Shown here: piece after piece, positions 54,368 through 63,401 of the stretch | Numbering within the stretch: the stretch's first letter is position 1 | Layout of the letters: each line of letters starts with the position of its first letter | Origin: DATFVJ01 sp963712955 | GTDB taxonomy: Bacteria; Actinomycetota; Actinomycetes; Streptosporangiales; Streptosporangiaceae | Length of the DNA: 64,000 nt | Reading direction: 5' to 3' | Assembly: GCA_963712955.1 (NCBI GenBank) | Contig: CAVQKF010000020.1 | Coordinates: 1 to 64,000 of the forward strand | Notes under the pieces: model-generated | Seen by the model: the letters and a program-made list of their open reading frames with translations, nothing else | Told to the model about the DNA's origin: nothing | Database searches by the model: none | Program-made: the position numbers and the translations under genes

Positions 54368-55162
54368 CTACGGGCGCCGGCCCCACGCCGAGACCATTGG
54401 AGACGTGGCGAGATCGAGATTGCCTGTCGCGACGTTCGCGAGGTGGCGGTCGATCTCCTCGGCGGTCGCGTACCCGCCAGCGGTGAGCCCGTCCCTGACC
54501 TGGTTCACGGTCGCGGCCTCGAGCAGGTCGCACGCGGGTGAGGTCATCGGGAAAAACGCATCGGCCTCGACATCGATCAGGCCGGCGTCACGCAGCAACC
54601 GCGGCAGCTTGCGCCCGTAGCTGAGGTCCGCGCCGCGCTGCGCGAGCATCTTGCGGAAGCCCGTGCGGAGCCTGTTGGCGAGCCGCTGCTCCGGGCCGTA
54701 TTCGTCCGGGCAGATCAGCGGCTGCATGGCGGGGTCGGCATCTTCGAGGAGCAGCGCCCCGCCGGGGCGGAGCACGTCGATCATCGACCGCAGAGCCTTG
54801 TCCCGATCGGTGACGTGTACGAGGACCAGCCGGGCGTGCACGAGGTCGAACGTTTCCGCCGGAGGCTGGTCGCGTCCCACGTCGTGGCGGCGGACCTCGA
54901 TCACTGAGCTCGCCGCTTCCCGGGTCCAGGACACGTCGATGTCGGTCGCGAGCACGCGGCCCTTCCAGCCAACACGTCCGGCCAGCCATCTGGGCACCGA
55001 AGGCCCACCGGCGCCCACCTCCCAGCATCGCCACTCCTCGCCGATTCCGAGGTCGTCGATGTGCCGGAACGTCGAGGGGTCGAAGATCACCGAGAGGGCA
55101 TCGAACCGTGCACCTGCCTCGGCCTGCTGGTTGTCAAGGAGGTAGCCGCGCTCGCGTGCCAT
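54368..55162 (-). CDS. Class I SAM-dependent methyltransferase
   Basis: This 264-residue protein has the SAM-binding motifs EEWRCWEVGAGGPSVPRWLA, GRVLATDIDVSW (acidic strand end) and ETFDLVHARLVLVHVTDRDK, with DVLRPGGALLLEDAD at motif VI. This matches the Methyltransf_11/25 group. I choose the ATG at 55162 (MARERGYLL); the open frame continues upstream to 55900 but that part is the complement of the next gene. The acceptor is unknown. Confidence 0.88.
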   Translation of the reverse strand: MARERGYLLDNQQAEAGARFDALSVIFDPSTFRHIDDLGIGEEWRCWEVGAGGPSVPRWLAGRVGWKGRVLATDIDVSWTREAASSVIEVRRHDVGRDQPPAETFDLVHARLVLVHVTDRDKALRSMIDVLRPGGALLLEDADPAMQPLICPDEYGPEQRLANRLRTGFRKMLAQRGADLSYGRKLPRLLRDAGLIDVEADAFFPMTSPACDLLEAATVNQVRDGLTAGGYATAEEIDRHLANVATGNLDLATSPMVSAWGRRP

Positions 55163-55315
55163 GTATCGATGATGCCCCGTGCCGGTGCTCGCCGGAATGA
55201 TGGCCGGGTACTTGGCTGGCGCGCGGGGGTGGCGCCTTGGCTTTCCCTCAGGAGGCCCGCGCGCCTGCGTCCGGTATGTTCGCCCTGCAAGGGCCCCAAC
55301 GCCGAGGGAGACGTG

Positions 55316-55954
55316 ATGAGGCTCACCAAATTGGAACATGCCTGCGTGCGGCTGGAATCCGATGGCGCGGCCCTCGTCATCGACCCCGGCGTCTGGAGCG
55401 GCCCTGATGCCCTCGACGGGGCGGACGCGGTCCTTGTCACCCATGAGCACGTCGACCACCTGGACGCGGACAGGCTGCGCGCACTGCTTGAAAACAGCCC
55501 TGCGACGCGGCTGTGGACGAATGCGTCGGTCGCCAGCCAGTTTGAAGGCTTCGGCGGGCAGGTGCGCGCGGTCGCGCATGGCGACACCTTCACAGCCGCC
55601 GGATTCGACGTGCACGTCTACGGGTCGGAGCACGCGGTCGTGCACCGCGATATCCCGGTCGTCGCGAACACGGGGTTCGCGATCGGCGGTGAGGTCTTTC
55701 ATCCGGGCGACGCGCTCACGGTCCCGGAGGACCCGGTGGCGACGCTGCTGCTGCCAGGCAACGCGCCCTGGCTCAAGGTGTCGGAGATGGTCGACTACGC
55801 CCGTGAGGTCAGGCCACAGCGCGCCTACGTGATCCACGACGGGCTGCTCAACGCGAGGGGCCTCGCGCTGCTCGAGAACATGCTCAAGGTCGCGTCCCAA
55901 CCGGTCGGCGGCACGTTCACCCGCCTGGAACCGGGTACGGGCGTCGACCTGTAG
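55316..55954 (+). CDS. MBL-fold metallo-hydrolase (UlaG-like)
   Basis: This 212-residue protein has the metallo-beta-lactamase fold. It starts MRLTKLEHACVRLESDGAAL and has the zinc motif THEHVDHLD, a second His in VYGSEHAVVH and a later Asp/His in EVFHPGDALTV. It resembles the UlaG/YtnP-like group of small MBL hydrolases. The ATG at 55316 has GAGGGAG six to twelve bases upstream. It is divergent from the methyltransferase. Its substrate is unknown. Confidence 0.88.
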   Translation: MRLTKLEHACVRLESDGAALVIDPGVWSGPDALDGADAVLVTHEHVDHLDADRLRALLENSPATRLWTNASVASQFEGFGGQVRAVAHGDTFTAAGFDVHVYGSEHAVVHRDIPVVANTGFAIGGEVFHPGDALTVPEDPVATLLLPGNAPWLKVSEMVDYAREVRPQRAYVIHDGLLNARGLALLENMLKVASQPVGGTFTRLEPGTGVDL

Positions 55955-56006
55955 GCCCGAGCAGGAGGGTTAGCGCGGGCCAGCGAACGCCGGGCTGCGC
56001 GGGGCG

Positions 56007-56561
56007 TCAGAAGGACGTTCCAGGCTCGGTGTCGATGAATGGCATGGGGCGCCTTGGGATGTCTGCCCAGTCCTTCCGGCTCGAGCCCCCCGGCTGTGTG
56101 GCCGGCTCAGCGATTCTTGCCGCGACCCGTTGCACCAGCGAGCGCACGGTCGCCGTGGCTGCCCGGTGCAGCACGAGCCGGTCCAGCCCTGAGCCGACGC
56201 CCGCCAGCGGCGCACGGTAACTGCCCCCAAGCTCCAGGCGGGTTGTCCCTGCGTCGATCGGTGTGAGAATCAGATCGGCGTCGAGTACAGGAAACATCCG
56301 GCCCATGTCGCCGGTGGCTTCCCAGCGCAGTGGAAGCACGACCGTGTCATCTCGCGGTACGGGCTCGAGCATCTGCACTCGGACCAGCTTGGACGCACCG
56401 AGCACCGAGCCGAAAGGGCCGACCCGGATCAGGCCGGTGAGCCCGTCGGCGTGGGCGCGACCCGATGCGTCGAGGAGCCAGTCGCCGCGGACGGACGCCG
56501 CGAAGCGCGCGCGAGCCACCACGAAACTGACGTCAAGCAGGACCTCATGGCGGACGAACAT
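56007..56561 (-). CDS. SRPBCC-fold-like protein
   Basis: This 184-residue protein reads MFVRHEVLLDVSFVVARARF, then a beta-rich body with TVVLPLRWEATGDMGRMFPV and LDADLILTPIDAGTTRLELG, and a long helix at the end (LDRLVLHRAATATVRSLVQR). This is the shape of a START/SRPBCC lipid- or polyketide-binding domain. No catalytic residue is evident. The ATG at 56561 has a TTGGGGA just upstream. It is convergent with the MBL gene. Confidence 0.6.
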   Translation of the reverse strand: MFVRHEVLLDVSFVVARARFAASVRGDWLLDASGRAHADGLTGLIRVGPFGSVLGASKLVRVQMLEPVPRDDTVVLPLRWEATGDMGRMFPVLDADLILTPIDAGTTRLELGGSYRAPLAGVGSGLDRLVLHRAATATVRSLVQRVAARIAEPATQPGGSSRKDWADIPRRPMPFIDTEPGTSF

Positions 56562-56659
56562 TCCCCAAGTGAGCCAGTTCGGCTAGCCAGGCGGGAGGGC
56601 CGAAAGTCACCTTCGGTTACTACGAACGTCGCGCGGTGCGGCCCAATCGCTACTGTTCG

Positions 56660-56678
56660 TATCGTTGTATTAACGATA
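56660..56678. promoter_or_regulatory. Palindromic operator-like site
   Basis: TATCGTT (56660-56666) and AACGATA (56672-56678) form a 7-bp inverted repeat around GTATT. It is the only clearly AT-rich stretch in the 371-base divergent gap (56562-56932) between the SRPBCC and K+ channel genes. The rest of that gap has no supported gene. It is probably a promoter/operator for one of them. Confidence 0.45.
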
Positions 56679-56932
56679 AGTCAGAACAACAACGGCAGGA
56701 AGGAACCGCATCGCGGCCGGTGCAGGCCGACGTGACGGGTTCAGGTCCCCAGTCCGCCGGCCGGTCGCCGCCAGTGCCCGGGGTCCCAGCGCCCATCCGG
56801 TAGCCAAGCCCGTGCAGCAGGCCCACGTGGCGCACACCCCTGCGACGCGAGGCTGCGGCAGCCACCCCGGACCGAGCCACGCCACCGGCGGTTCATCTGC
56901 CCGTGGCCCGGGGCGGGGAGCACAATTGCGTG

Positions 56933-57943
56933 ATGAGCAGCATCCGGCGTATCGAGCTGGCGCTGCTTGCCGTCCTCGGTGTCGTGATCGCCGGCACCGT
57001 TGGCTACGTCGTGCTGGGATTCAGCCTGCTCGACGCGGTGTACCAGACGGTCACGACGATCACGACGGTCGGATTCCGCGAGATACACCCGCTGACCTCG
57101 GCGGGCAAGATTTTCACGATCGTGCTGATCCTCGCCGGGGTGGGCACCGCGCTCTACGCGTTCGGCGTGGTTCTCGAGGCGCTGGTAGAGGGTCATCTCC
57201 ACGAGATGCTCGGAAGGCGCCGGATGGAACGGGAGATCGCCCGGATGACCGGGCACGCCATCGTCTGCGGATGGGGCCGGGTTGGGCGTGCGGTGGGCGA
57301 CTACCTGGCGGGCCTTAACGCGTCAGTGGTCGTCGTCGACAACGACCCCGAGCGCGTGGCGGCCGTCCCGTATCCCGCGCTCGCCGGGGATGTTACCGAC
57401 GACGATGTGCTGCGCAGGGCCGGCATCATGCGGGCGCGGGCCCTCGTCACCGCCATCAACACCGACGCGGAGAACGTCTACGTGACCCTGTCCGCCCGCG
57501 CGCTCCGCCCGGACCTCGTCATTATCGCGCGGGCCCGCACAGAGGCGTCGGAGCCGAAGCTGCTGCGTGCGGGAGCGACCCGGGTCGTGAACCCGCAGCG
57601 CATCGGCGGCCAGCGCATCGCGGCGGCCGCAATGCAGCCGAATGTCGTGGAGTTCCTCGATGTCGTCATGCATGACGGCAGCCTCGAGTTCCGCCTGGAG
57701 GAGGTGCCGGTCCGATCGGGGTCCCGGCTCGCCGGGCGTACCTTGCACGAGACCAACCTCGCCGACTCGAACGGGGCGCTCGTGCTCGCGCTGCGGACGA
57801 GCGACGGGACGTTCATCACGAATCCAGCCCTGCACTCCCGCGTGGAAGCGGGCTGCGTGCTGATCGCGATCGGCACGCAGCGGCAACTGAACGCGTTGCT
57901 GGAGGCGGCAGACCCGAGGTCAGGCGGTCGCCGCACGGTGTGA
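56933..57943 (+). CDS. Potassium channel with TrkA-N/TrkA-C regulatory domains
   Basis: This 336-residue protein has two transmembrane helices around a pore with the filter TTITTVGFREIHPL (residues 41-54). Thus TVGFRE stands in place of TVGYGD. The cytoplasmic part has the NAD-binding RCK fold (GHAIVCGWGRVGRAVGDYLA, VVVVDNDPERVAAV) and a C-terminal RCK-C domain. It is a ligand-gated K+ channel of the Kch/MthK-like type. I choose the ATG at 56933; an upstream GTG-type start at 56903 lacks a site. A GC-rich hairpin follows the stop. Confidence 0.9.
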   Translation: MSSIRRIELALLAVLGVVIAGTVGYVVLGFSLLDAVYQTVTTITTVGFREIHPLTSAGKIFTIVLILAGVGTALYAFGVVLEALVEGHLHEMLGRRRMEREIARMTGHAIVCGWGRVGRAVGDYLAGLNASVVVVDNDPERVAAVPYPALAGDVTDDDVLRRAGIMRARALVTAINTDAENVYVTLSARALRPDLVIIARARTEASEPKLLRAGATRVVNPQRIGGQRIAAAAMQPNVVEFLDVVMHDGSLEFRLEEVPVRSGSRLAGRTLHETNLADSNGALVLALRTSDGTFITNPALHSRVEAGCVLIAIGTQRQLNALLEAADPRSGGRRTV

Positions 57944-57951
57944 CGCCTGCT

Positions 57952-57978
57952 GCCCGCCCCGCGTCAGCCGCGGCGGGC
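57952..57978. terminator. Bidirectional terminator-like hairpin
   Basis: GCCCGCC (57952-57958) pairs with GGCGGGC (57972-57978) across a 13-base loop. It sits between the stops of the convergent K+ channel and rhodanese genes. Confidence 0.5.
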
Positions 57979-58020
57979 TGAGGTGATCGTTGCTGAGGTT
58001 GGCGGCGAGCACCGCGCGCT

Positions 58021-58365
58021 TCAGCTCACCACGCCTGTGCCACCCGCGGGATCTACCACGGGAAGGCCGCAGGCTGCCCAGGCTTCCATTCCACCGGTCA
58101 GGTTGCGCGCGTTCCAGCCCGCCCGGCTCAGGGCCGCGGCGACCGCCGCCGACCTGGCGCCGACGTGGCAGACGCAGATGATCGTCTTGTTTGTGGGCAG
58201 GCTGGCGGCGTGCTGTGAGATCCGTGACATCGGCATATGGGTCGCTTCAGGGGCGTGCCCTGCCGCCCATTCGTGGTCCTCGCGGACATCGAGCAGGATC
58301 GCGTCCGACCGCAGGAGCTCGAGCGCCTCGGTCGCCGAGACCTCATTGGGAGTGTCGTTATGCAC
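58021..58365 (-). CDS. Rhodanese-like domain protein
   Basis: This single-domain rhodanese of about 114 residues has NEVSATEALELLRSDAILLD, VREDHEWAAGHAPEATHMPM and the active-site loop CVCHVGARSA with the catalytic Cys, followed by NLTGGMEAWAACGLPV. It would move sulfane sulfur between thiols or bind thiol substrates. The GTG at 58365 (VHNDTPNEV) is chosen to match the usual domain length; the open frame goes up to 58425. It is a stand-alone gene. Confidence 0.87.
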   Translation of the reverse strand: MHNDTPNEVSATEALELLRSDAILLDVREDHEWAAGHAPEATHMPMSRISQHAASLPTNKTIICVCHVGARSAAVAAALSRAGWNARNLTGGMEAWAACGLPVVDPAGGTGVVS

Positions 58366-58477
58366 CCTGCCGAGGTTAGCGGAGTAAGACGGGAGCGCGG
58401 TCGGCGACGGGAAACAACGCGGCACCCGAACAGGGCCGTGTCACGCAGCCCGCAGGGCGTGGGACCGTACCTGGCCC

Positions 58478-59152
58478 TCAGTCGTCGATCGGGGGACGAT
58501 AGGTGTCTCCGAGGGGATTCCCCGGGCCGTGCTTGGGGCGCTTTCTCGGCGGCTTGCGCCTGACATCCACGCCGCCCATCATCGCGAAACCGATGATCTT
58601 CACGCGCGGGGCCCCTGGCGCTCCGGGCCCGCTGGCCCTGTGGTCGAAACCACCCATGAATGCGATACCGGAGACGTCGACCTCGATGTCCTCAGGCACG
58701 ATGACGTTGACGCCTCCCATCAGGGCGTACGCCTGGATCGTGACCTCACGTTCGCTGAACCGCGCCTCGCGCAGGTCGAGCACCACGCTGCCCATGACGG
58801 CGACGGCCACGTAGACGCTCGGGACCACCCACGTTCCTGATCGTCTTGCCTCGCTCATGACGGCGATGGAGATCTTGCTGCCGGGCGTGCCGCCGATGCG
58901 GGCGTCGGGGAATCTTCCCATGGCGCCTGGAGCGGGCACTGCCGCGCCGACCGCAGGCAGATCGCGCGTGACGGTCTCGAGATCGGCGTACGTCTTGGCC
59001 GCGTAGGCCAAGTCGAGGCGCTGATCAAGCTCGTCGAGCGTGAGCCGACCTTGCCCGGCGGCCTCCCTGATCACTTCGGCGACCTGATCGCGGTCGGCGT
59101 CGGAGACCCGCAGATGTCGGCGGTCTGCGGGCAATGGGGGGTTGCTCACCAT
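58478..59152 (-). CDS. DUF1707 and LiaF-like domain protein
   Basis: This 224-residue protein has an N-terminal DUF1707 domain (HLRVSDADRDQVAEVIREAA, then GRLTLDELDQRLDLAYAAKT). A beta-rich LiaF/DUF2154-like part then contains repeated MGG or MGS turns: ISIAVMSEARRSG, AYALMGGVNVIVPED, IAFMGGFDH and IGFAMMGGVDVRRK. Proteins of this kind are linked to cell-envelope stress control in actinobacteria. No membrane helix is present, so it is probably cytoplasmic. The ATG at 59152 follows AGGGTGAG. Confidence 0.88.
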   Translation of the reverse strand: MVSNPPLPADRRHLRVSDADRDQVAEVIREAAGQGRLTLDELDQRLDLAYAAKTYADLETVTRDLPAVGAAVPAPGAMGRFPDARIGGTPGSKISIAVMSEARRSGTWVVPSVYVAVAVMGSVVLDLREARFSEREVTIQAYALMGGVNVIVPEDIEVDVSGIAFMGGFDHRASGPGAPGAPRVKIIGFAMMGGVDVRRKPPRKRPKHGPGNPLGDTYRPPIDD

Positions 59153-59273
59153 CTCACCCTAACGGCTGCCGCGGTGGTTTCCCGGTCAGCGCCGGCGAAC
59201 CCCGCCATCCGGGCGCCCACACAGCTCCAGCGATGGCACATTGCTGGGCCCACAGCCCCAGCGATGGCCCATC

Positions 59274-59385
59274 GCTGGGGGAGCGGAATGCTGGGGGAGC
59301 GGAATGCTGGGGGAGCGGAATGCTGGGGGAGCGGAATGCTGGGGGAGCGGAATGCTGAGGGAGCGGAATGCTGAGGGAGCGGAAT
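59274..59385. repeat. 16-bp tandem repeat array
   Basis: Seven head-to-tail copies of GCTGGGGGAGCGGAAT run from 59274 to 59385; the last two have GCTGAGGG. The array ends three bases before the stop codon of the convergent-side gene at 59388, so the gene end abuts the repeat. Confidence 0.95.
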
Positions 59386-59387
59386 GC

Positions 59388-60320
59388 TCAGTTCAGCGGG
59401 ATGACTCGGTGGGCGGGCAGGATCCGTGCGGAGATGGTACCGAGATGGGCGACCTCCAGCCTGACCTGGTCGCCGGGCCGCAGCCATGGGTACCTGTCAC
59501 TGCCATGCAGCCCCGACAGTTCCAGGATGCAGCCGGTTCCCACGGTGCCGCTGCCAATGACGTCGCCGGGCACCACGCGCGTACCGCGCGACGCGTATGA
59601 GATCATCTGGCCGAACGACCAATTGATATCGGCAAGGTTCCCTTCGCTGTAGGGCTGCCCGTTGACCGAGGCCGTCATCGCCAGGTCGAAGGCGTTGCCC
59701 TTGCGATAGGGGGCAAGCTCGCCCGGGGTGACGAGGGCCGGGCCGAGGCTGGTCGCCGAGTCCTTCCCCTTGGCCGGACCAAGCCGCTGGATCATCTCGA
59801 CGTCTTGCAGGTCGCGCGCGCTCCAGTCGGCCAGATTCAGGTAGCCGGCGATGTGATCCTCGGCCTGCTCGGGGCTCAGGTCGCGGCCCTCACGGCCGAT
59901 GACCGCGGCGACCTCGAGTTCGTAGTCGAACCGCTGCGAGCCGGGTGAGATCGCTACGTCGTCCGCGGGGCCGCAGACGGCGGCCGGGTTGGTGAAATAG
60001 AAGACGGGCCGCTGATACCAACCGGGATCGACGTCACGGCCGCGCGATCGCTGGATGTTGCCGATGTGGTCCTCGAAGGCCATGAAGTCGCGGATCGACG
60101 GCGGCGCCGGGATCGGGGCACGCAGCCGGGCCTGCTCGTGCGGCACGACCTCGACCGGGTCCGCCACCGCCTTCTGCGCGGCCTCGGCGAGGCGGCTGCC
60201 GTCGTCGCCGAGCAGGTCGAGCAGCCGGGCGGCGCCGCGCAGGCCGTACACCGCCCCGTCGCTCAGCAACCCCGGACGCTCGCCACCGCCGCCTGGCGAA
60301 ACATAGGTCACCCAGCGCAT
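59388..60320 (-). CDS. Fumarylacetoacetate hydrolase family protein
   Basis: This 310-residue protein has the FAH catalytic domain. The metal ligands include the acidic pair in FDYELEVAAVIGREGRDLS, and a motif DHIAGYLNLADWSARDLQDV follows, then LGPALVTPGELAPY and GDVIGSGTVGTGCILEL. FAH-family enzymes split C-C bonds of 2,4-diketo acids or act as decarboxylases; the exact substrate is unclear. The ATG at 60320 has AAAGGAG upstream. It is followed by a tandem repeat and, in the other direction, preceded by another repeat array. Confidence 0.88.
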   Translation of the reverse strand: MRWVTYVSPGGGGERPGLLSDGAVYGLRGAARLLDLLGDDGSRLAEAAQKAVADPVEVVPHEQARLRAPIPAPPSIRDFMAFEDHIGNIQRSRGRDVDPGWYQRPVFYFTNPAAVCGPADDVAISPGSQRFDYELEVAAVIGREGRDLSPEQAEDHIAGYLNLADWSARDLQDVEMIQRLGPAKGKDSATSLGPALVTPGELAPYRKGNAFDLAMTASVNGQPYSEGNLADINWSFGQMISYASRGTRVVPGDVIGSGTVGTGCILELSGLHGSDRYPWLRPGDQVRLEVAHLGTISARILPAHRVIPLN

Positions 60321-60355
60321 CGCCGCTCCTTTGCCCTGCGCGGCTGGTGCCCCGT

Positions 60356-60500
60356 GGCCTGCCGCGGTGCTCATGTCCCGCCCGCCCCGGCCGGCGCGCG
60401 GCCTGCCGCGGTGCTCATGTCCCGCCCGCGCCCGGCCGGCCCGTGGCCTGCCGGGGTGCTCATGTCCCGCCCGCGCCCGGCCGGCCCGTGGCCTGCCGCA
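60356..60500. repeat. 45-bp tandem repeat array
   Basis: Units of 44, 45 and 45 bp begin at 60356, 60400 and 60445 with the core GGCCTGCCGCGGTGCTCATG, plus an 11-base start of a fourth. The array occupies the gap between the FAH-family gene start and the MBL gene stop. Confidence 0.9.
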
Positions 60501-60533
60501 ATCGCGCAGGGACGCGCGCCAGCCGTCCCCCGC

Positions 60534-61466
60534 TCACGCGTAACAGGCGGGCATGGCGCCGCCGTTGTACTCGGCCATTTCAAGAAAGATCGACATAAGG
60601 TCGAGGGCCGCACCGCGCGGCACGCCCTGTTCCTCAGCGTAGGCCCGGTGGAGGTTGCCGACGATCCGCTCGGGGTCGAGCAGGCCGGCGAAGTCGCCGA
60701 GGTCGGTTTCCCGCGCGGCCTGCAGGGGTGAAAGCCCTGCGGCTAGGGCATCGCTGGCGGTCCGCTTGATCCACCGGAGATATGCCGCGTTGACGTCGAA
60801 CACCTCGGGCCCTGCCACGCCGCCATGACCGCTGACCACCGCGGCAGCGCCGAGGCCGCGCAGCATGTCGATGGCCTCCAGGCTGCCGGCGATCGAGCCC
60901 ATCAAGCAGAACGGGGTGCCGCCGTTGAAGACGACGTCGCCGGCGAAAACCACGCGGTGCTCGGGGATCCACGCCACCACATCGTTGGTCGTATGCGCCG
61001 GGCCCGCGTATATGAGCTGCACCTCAAGCTCCCCTGCGTACAGGGTCAGCCGCTGCGCGAACGTCACGTCGGGCGGGACGATCTCGATGTCGCCCCACTC
61101 GACATCCGGCCAGATCACCTTGAGCTGCAGCCCGGCCGCGAGAATCTCAGCACGGGCCAGATCGTGCGCGACGATCGTCGCCTCGGGAAACACGAAGTTC
61201 CCATAGGTGTGATCACCGTGGTGGTGGGTGTTCACCAGTGTCCGGGCCGGAAGCGGCGTGAGCGTGCGGACCGCCTCACGCAGCGCCCGTGCCCGCGGCT
61301 GCGTCGACGCGGTGTCGATCAGCAGCACCGAACGGGGGCCCACAAGCACACCCGAATTGCTCAGGCACCAGCTTCCGTCCGGCTGCAGATAGACGTGGAC
61401 GCCGTCAGCGACCTCTTCCAGCCGTGGCGCCGGCATTACCCGCCGCGTGAGCCCAGAGTCTCCCAT
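60534..61466 (-). CDS. MBL-fold metallo-hydrolase
   Basis: This 310-residue protein of the metallo-beta-lactamase superfamily has the zinc motif TLVNTHHHGDHTYGNFVFPE (HxHxDH), a second His in YAGPAHTTNDVVAW and an Asp in VVFAGDVVFNGG, which continue the family order. The later part, LRGLGAAAVVSGHGGVAGPE, has the third His. It resembles small-molecule hydrolases of the flavodiiron/quinone-pathway type, without a clear match. I choose ATG 61466, where GGAGG precedes by four bases, over an upstream ATG at 61484. Confidence 0.87.
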   Translation of the reverse strand: MGDSGLTRRVMPAPRLEEVADGVHVYLQPDGSWCLSNSGVLVGPRSVLLIDTASTQPRARALREAVRTLTPLPARTLVNTHHHGDHTYGNFVFPEATIVAHDLARAEILAAGLQLKVIWPDVEWGDIEIVPPDVTFAQRLTLYAGELEVQLIYAGPAHTTNDVVAWIPEHRVVFAGDVVFNGGTPFCLMGSIAGSLEAIDMLRGLGAAAVVSGHGGVAGPEVFDVNAAYLRWIKRTASDALAAGLSPLQAARETDLGDFAGLLDPERIVGNLHRAYAEEQGVPRGAALDLMSIFLEMAEYNGGAMPACYA

Positions 61467-61605
61467 CGCGCCTCCCGCAGATGACATCGCACCACGGACA
61501 CTACGCCTGCAGGGGACACGCCGCGGCAAGGAGAACCCACGCCATCACACTGGCACCACAGAAATCATCTGTCCCATCCGCAGCACATACGGATAGCCTG
61601 ATGAC

Positions 61606-62037
61606 GTGGCTGAACTGGAGATCACCTCACGCGTCCTGGTCCTGGCGGCGCCTGAGCAGGTATGGCAAGCCGCCATCGACTGGCCCCGCCAGGGCGAGTG
61701 GATGTTGGGAACGCGTGTAACGGGCGGCCACGGCGCCGGCGCCGAGGTGGTCGCATGGACCGGAATCGGCCCGGTCGGCTTCGCCGACACCATGGTGATC
61801 ACGGAATGGGATCCACCGCACCGGTGCGTGGTGCGCCACACCGGCCGGGTTGTGCGCGGCGGCGGCGTCTTCGAGGCGGTTCCGCTCGGGCAGCACACTG
61901 AGTTCAGGTGGACCGAGCAACTCGAGCTGCCTGGGGTCATGGCGGGGCCCGTGGGACGCGCCGTGATCCGCCCGCTCGCGCAGTTGGGGCTTGACGCGTC
62001 CATGCGCCGCTTTGCCCGGCTCGTCTCGGGGTCGTAG
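61606..62037 (+). CDS. SRPBCC family protein (polyketide cyclase-like)
   Basis: This 143-residue protein begins at a GTG and reads MAELEITSRVLVLAAPEQVW then IDWPRQGEWMLGTRVTGGHG. The end is PVGRAVIRPLAQLGLDASMR. It has the compact beta-helix-grip fold of polyketide-cyclase/START proteins (residues 4-140). These bind lipophilic molecules or act as cyclases, but no catalytic residue is visible here. It is 33 bases from the dipeptidase gene on the same strand, so they may share transcription. Confidence 0.82.
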   Translation: MAELEITSRVLVLAAPEQVWQAAIDWPRQGEWMLGTRVTGGHGAGAEVVAWTGIGPVGFADTMVITEWDPPHRCVVRHTGRVVRGGGVFEAVPLGQHTEFRWTEQLELPGVMAGPVGRAVIRPLAQLGLDASMRRFARLVSGS

Positions 62038-62070
62038 TGCCCAGATCGCCCCTTCTGCCAGACTCGGGAC

Positions 62071-63279
62071 ATGAGCGTGACCGATCAGGAACTGGGCAGG
62101 GCCCGCGACCTGCTTGCCACGGCGCCAGTCATCGACGGGCACAACGACCTCGCGTGGGAAATGCGGACGCATGCCGGTTACGACTTCGACCGGCTCGACA
62201 TCGCGGCGCCGCAACCGGGCCTGCAAACCGACATCCCGAGGCTGCGGGCCGGCCGCGTGGGAGGGCAGTTCTGGTCGGTGTTCGTGCCGTCGTCCCTGCA
62301 AGGAAGCGCGGCGGTAACCGCGACCCTTGAGCAGATCGACTGCGTGCACGCCATGATCCGCCGCTACCCTGACACGTTCGCCCTCGCCCGCTGCGCCGAG
62401 GAGATCGAGCAGGCGTCGGCGGGCGGCCGGATCGCATCGCTGCTCGGCGCCGAGGGTGGCCACTCGATCGACTGCTCGCTCGGCGTGCTCCGCATGCTCT
62501 ACGCACTCGGCGTCAGGTACATGACGCTGACCCACAACGACAACGTGCCCTGGGCCGACTCCGCCACCGACGAACCACGGGCCGGCGGCCTGTCCCGCTT
62601 CGGCGAGGAGGTGGTGCGCGAGATGAACAGGCTCGGCATGCTCGTTGACCTCAGCCATGTGGCGCCCGCGACCATGCGGGGCGCGCTGCGGGTCACGGCG
62701 GCGCCGGCCATCTTCTCGCACTCGTCGTCGCGTGTGCTTTGCGACGTTCCGCGAAATGTCCCCGACGACGTGCTCGCCTCGCTCGCGGTGAACGGTGGCG
62801 TGTGCATGGTCACCTTCGTTCCCGCGTTCGTCTCGCAGCGCAACGCCCAGTGGCTGGCGCAGGCGAGGGAGCACGCGGACAAGGCCGGAGTCGACGAGCG
62901 CGACTACGCGGCCTTCCACGGCTTCATCAAGGCGTGGTCGCGCGAGCATCGGCCCCCTGCGGTGACCGTCGCCGAGGTCGCGGACCACGTGGACCACATC
63001 CGCGAGGTCGCGGGCGTATCCCACGTCGGTATCGGCGGCGACTACGATGGCACGCCCGTCCAGCCTGAGGGACTGCAGGACGTGGCCGGCTACCCGCTCC
63101 TCATCGCCGAGCTGCTAGGACGCGGCTGGTCGCAGCCCGAGCTCGCGAGCCTGGCGCGGCACAACATCCTGCGCGTCCTGCGCGACGCTGAAGCGGTCAG
63201 CCGCGACCTTTCCGCAGGCCGCGGCCCAGCACTCGCGACAATCGCAGAGCTCGACGGCCGCTCGGCCGCGGCTCGGTAG
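62071..63279 (+). CDS. Membrane-dipeptidase-type M19 peptidase
   Basis: This 402-residue enzyme has the M19 zinc-dipeptidase pattern: the first metal ligands in VIDGHNDLAWEM, the bridging Glu in LLGAEGGHSIDCSL, then LTHNDNVPWADSATD, LVDLSHVAPATMRGAL and HVGIGGDYDGTPVQP. It would cleave dipeptides, including D-amino acid ones. No signal peptide is present, so the bacterial enzyme is likely cytoplasmic. The ATG at 62071 is preceded by AGACTCGGGAC. It is complete. Confidence 0.92.
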   Translation: MSVTDQELGRARDLLATAPVIDGHNDLAWEMRTHAGYDFDRLDIAAPQPGLQTDIPRLRAGRVGGQFWSVFVPSSLQGSAAVTATLEQIDCVHAMIRRYPDTFALARCAEEIEQASAGGRIASLLGAEGGHSIDCSLGVLRMLYALGVRYMTLTHNDNVPWADSATDEPRAGGLSRFGEEVVREMNRLGMLVDLSHVAPATMRGALRVTAAPAIFSHSSSRVLCDVPRNVPDDVLASLAVNGGVCMVTFVPAFVSQRNAQWLAQAREHADKAGVDERDYAAFHGFIKAWSREHRPPAVTVAEVADHVDHIREVAGVSHVGIGGDYDGTPVQPEGLQDVAGYPLLIAELLGRGWSQPELASLARHNILRVLRDAEAVSRDLSAGRGPALATIAELDGRSAAAR

Positions 63280-63401
63280 CAGGCCCGTGTCACCACGCAT
63301 GAGCCGTTAGGGATCATTGTTACCGAACGGCTGCCGCGCGTCGGCTCCCGCGGGATGTGCGGTCGGCCGCGGCGAATTCCCAAGTCACGTAGCATCCGAC
63401 C

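Noticed and set aside
55163..55900. N-terminal extension of the methyltransferase frame
   Set aside because: It is the complement of the MBL-fold gene at 55316-55954; the ATG at 55162 fits the family.
56690..56760. Possible tRNA gene (GGTTCAGGTCCCC looks like a T-loop)
   Set aside because: The T-stem does not pair and no acceptor or anticodon stem can be formed from the flanking bases.
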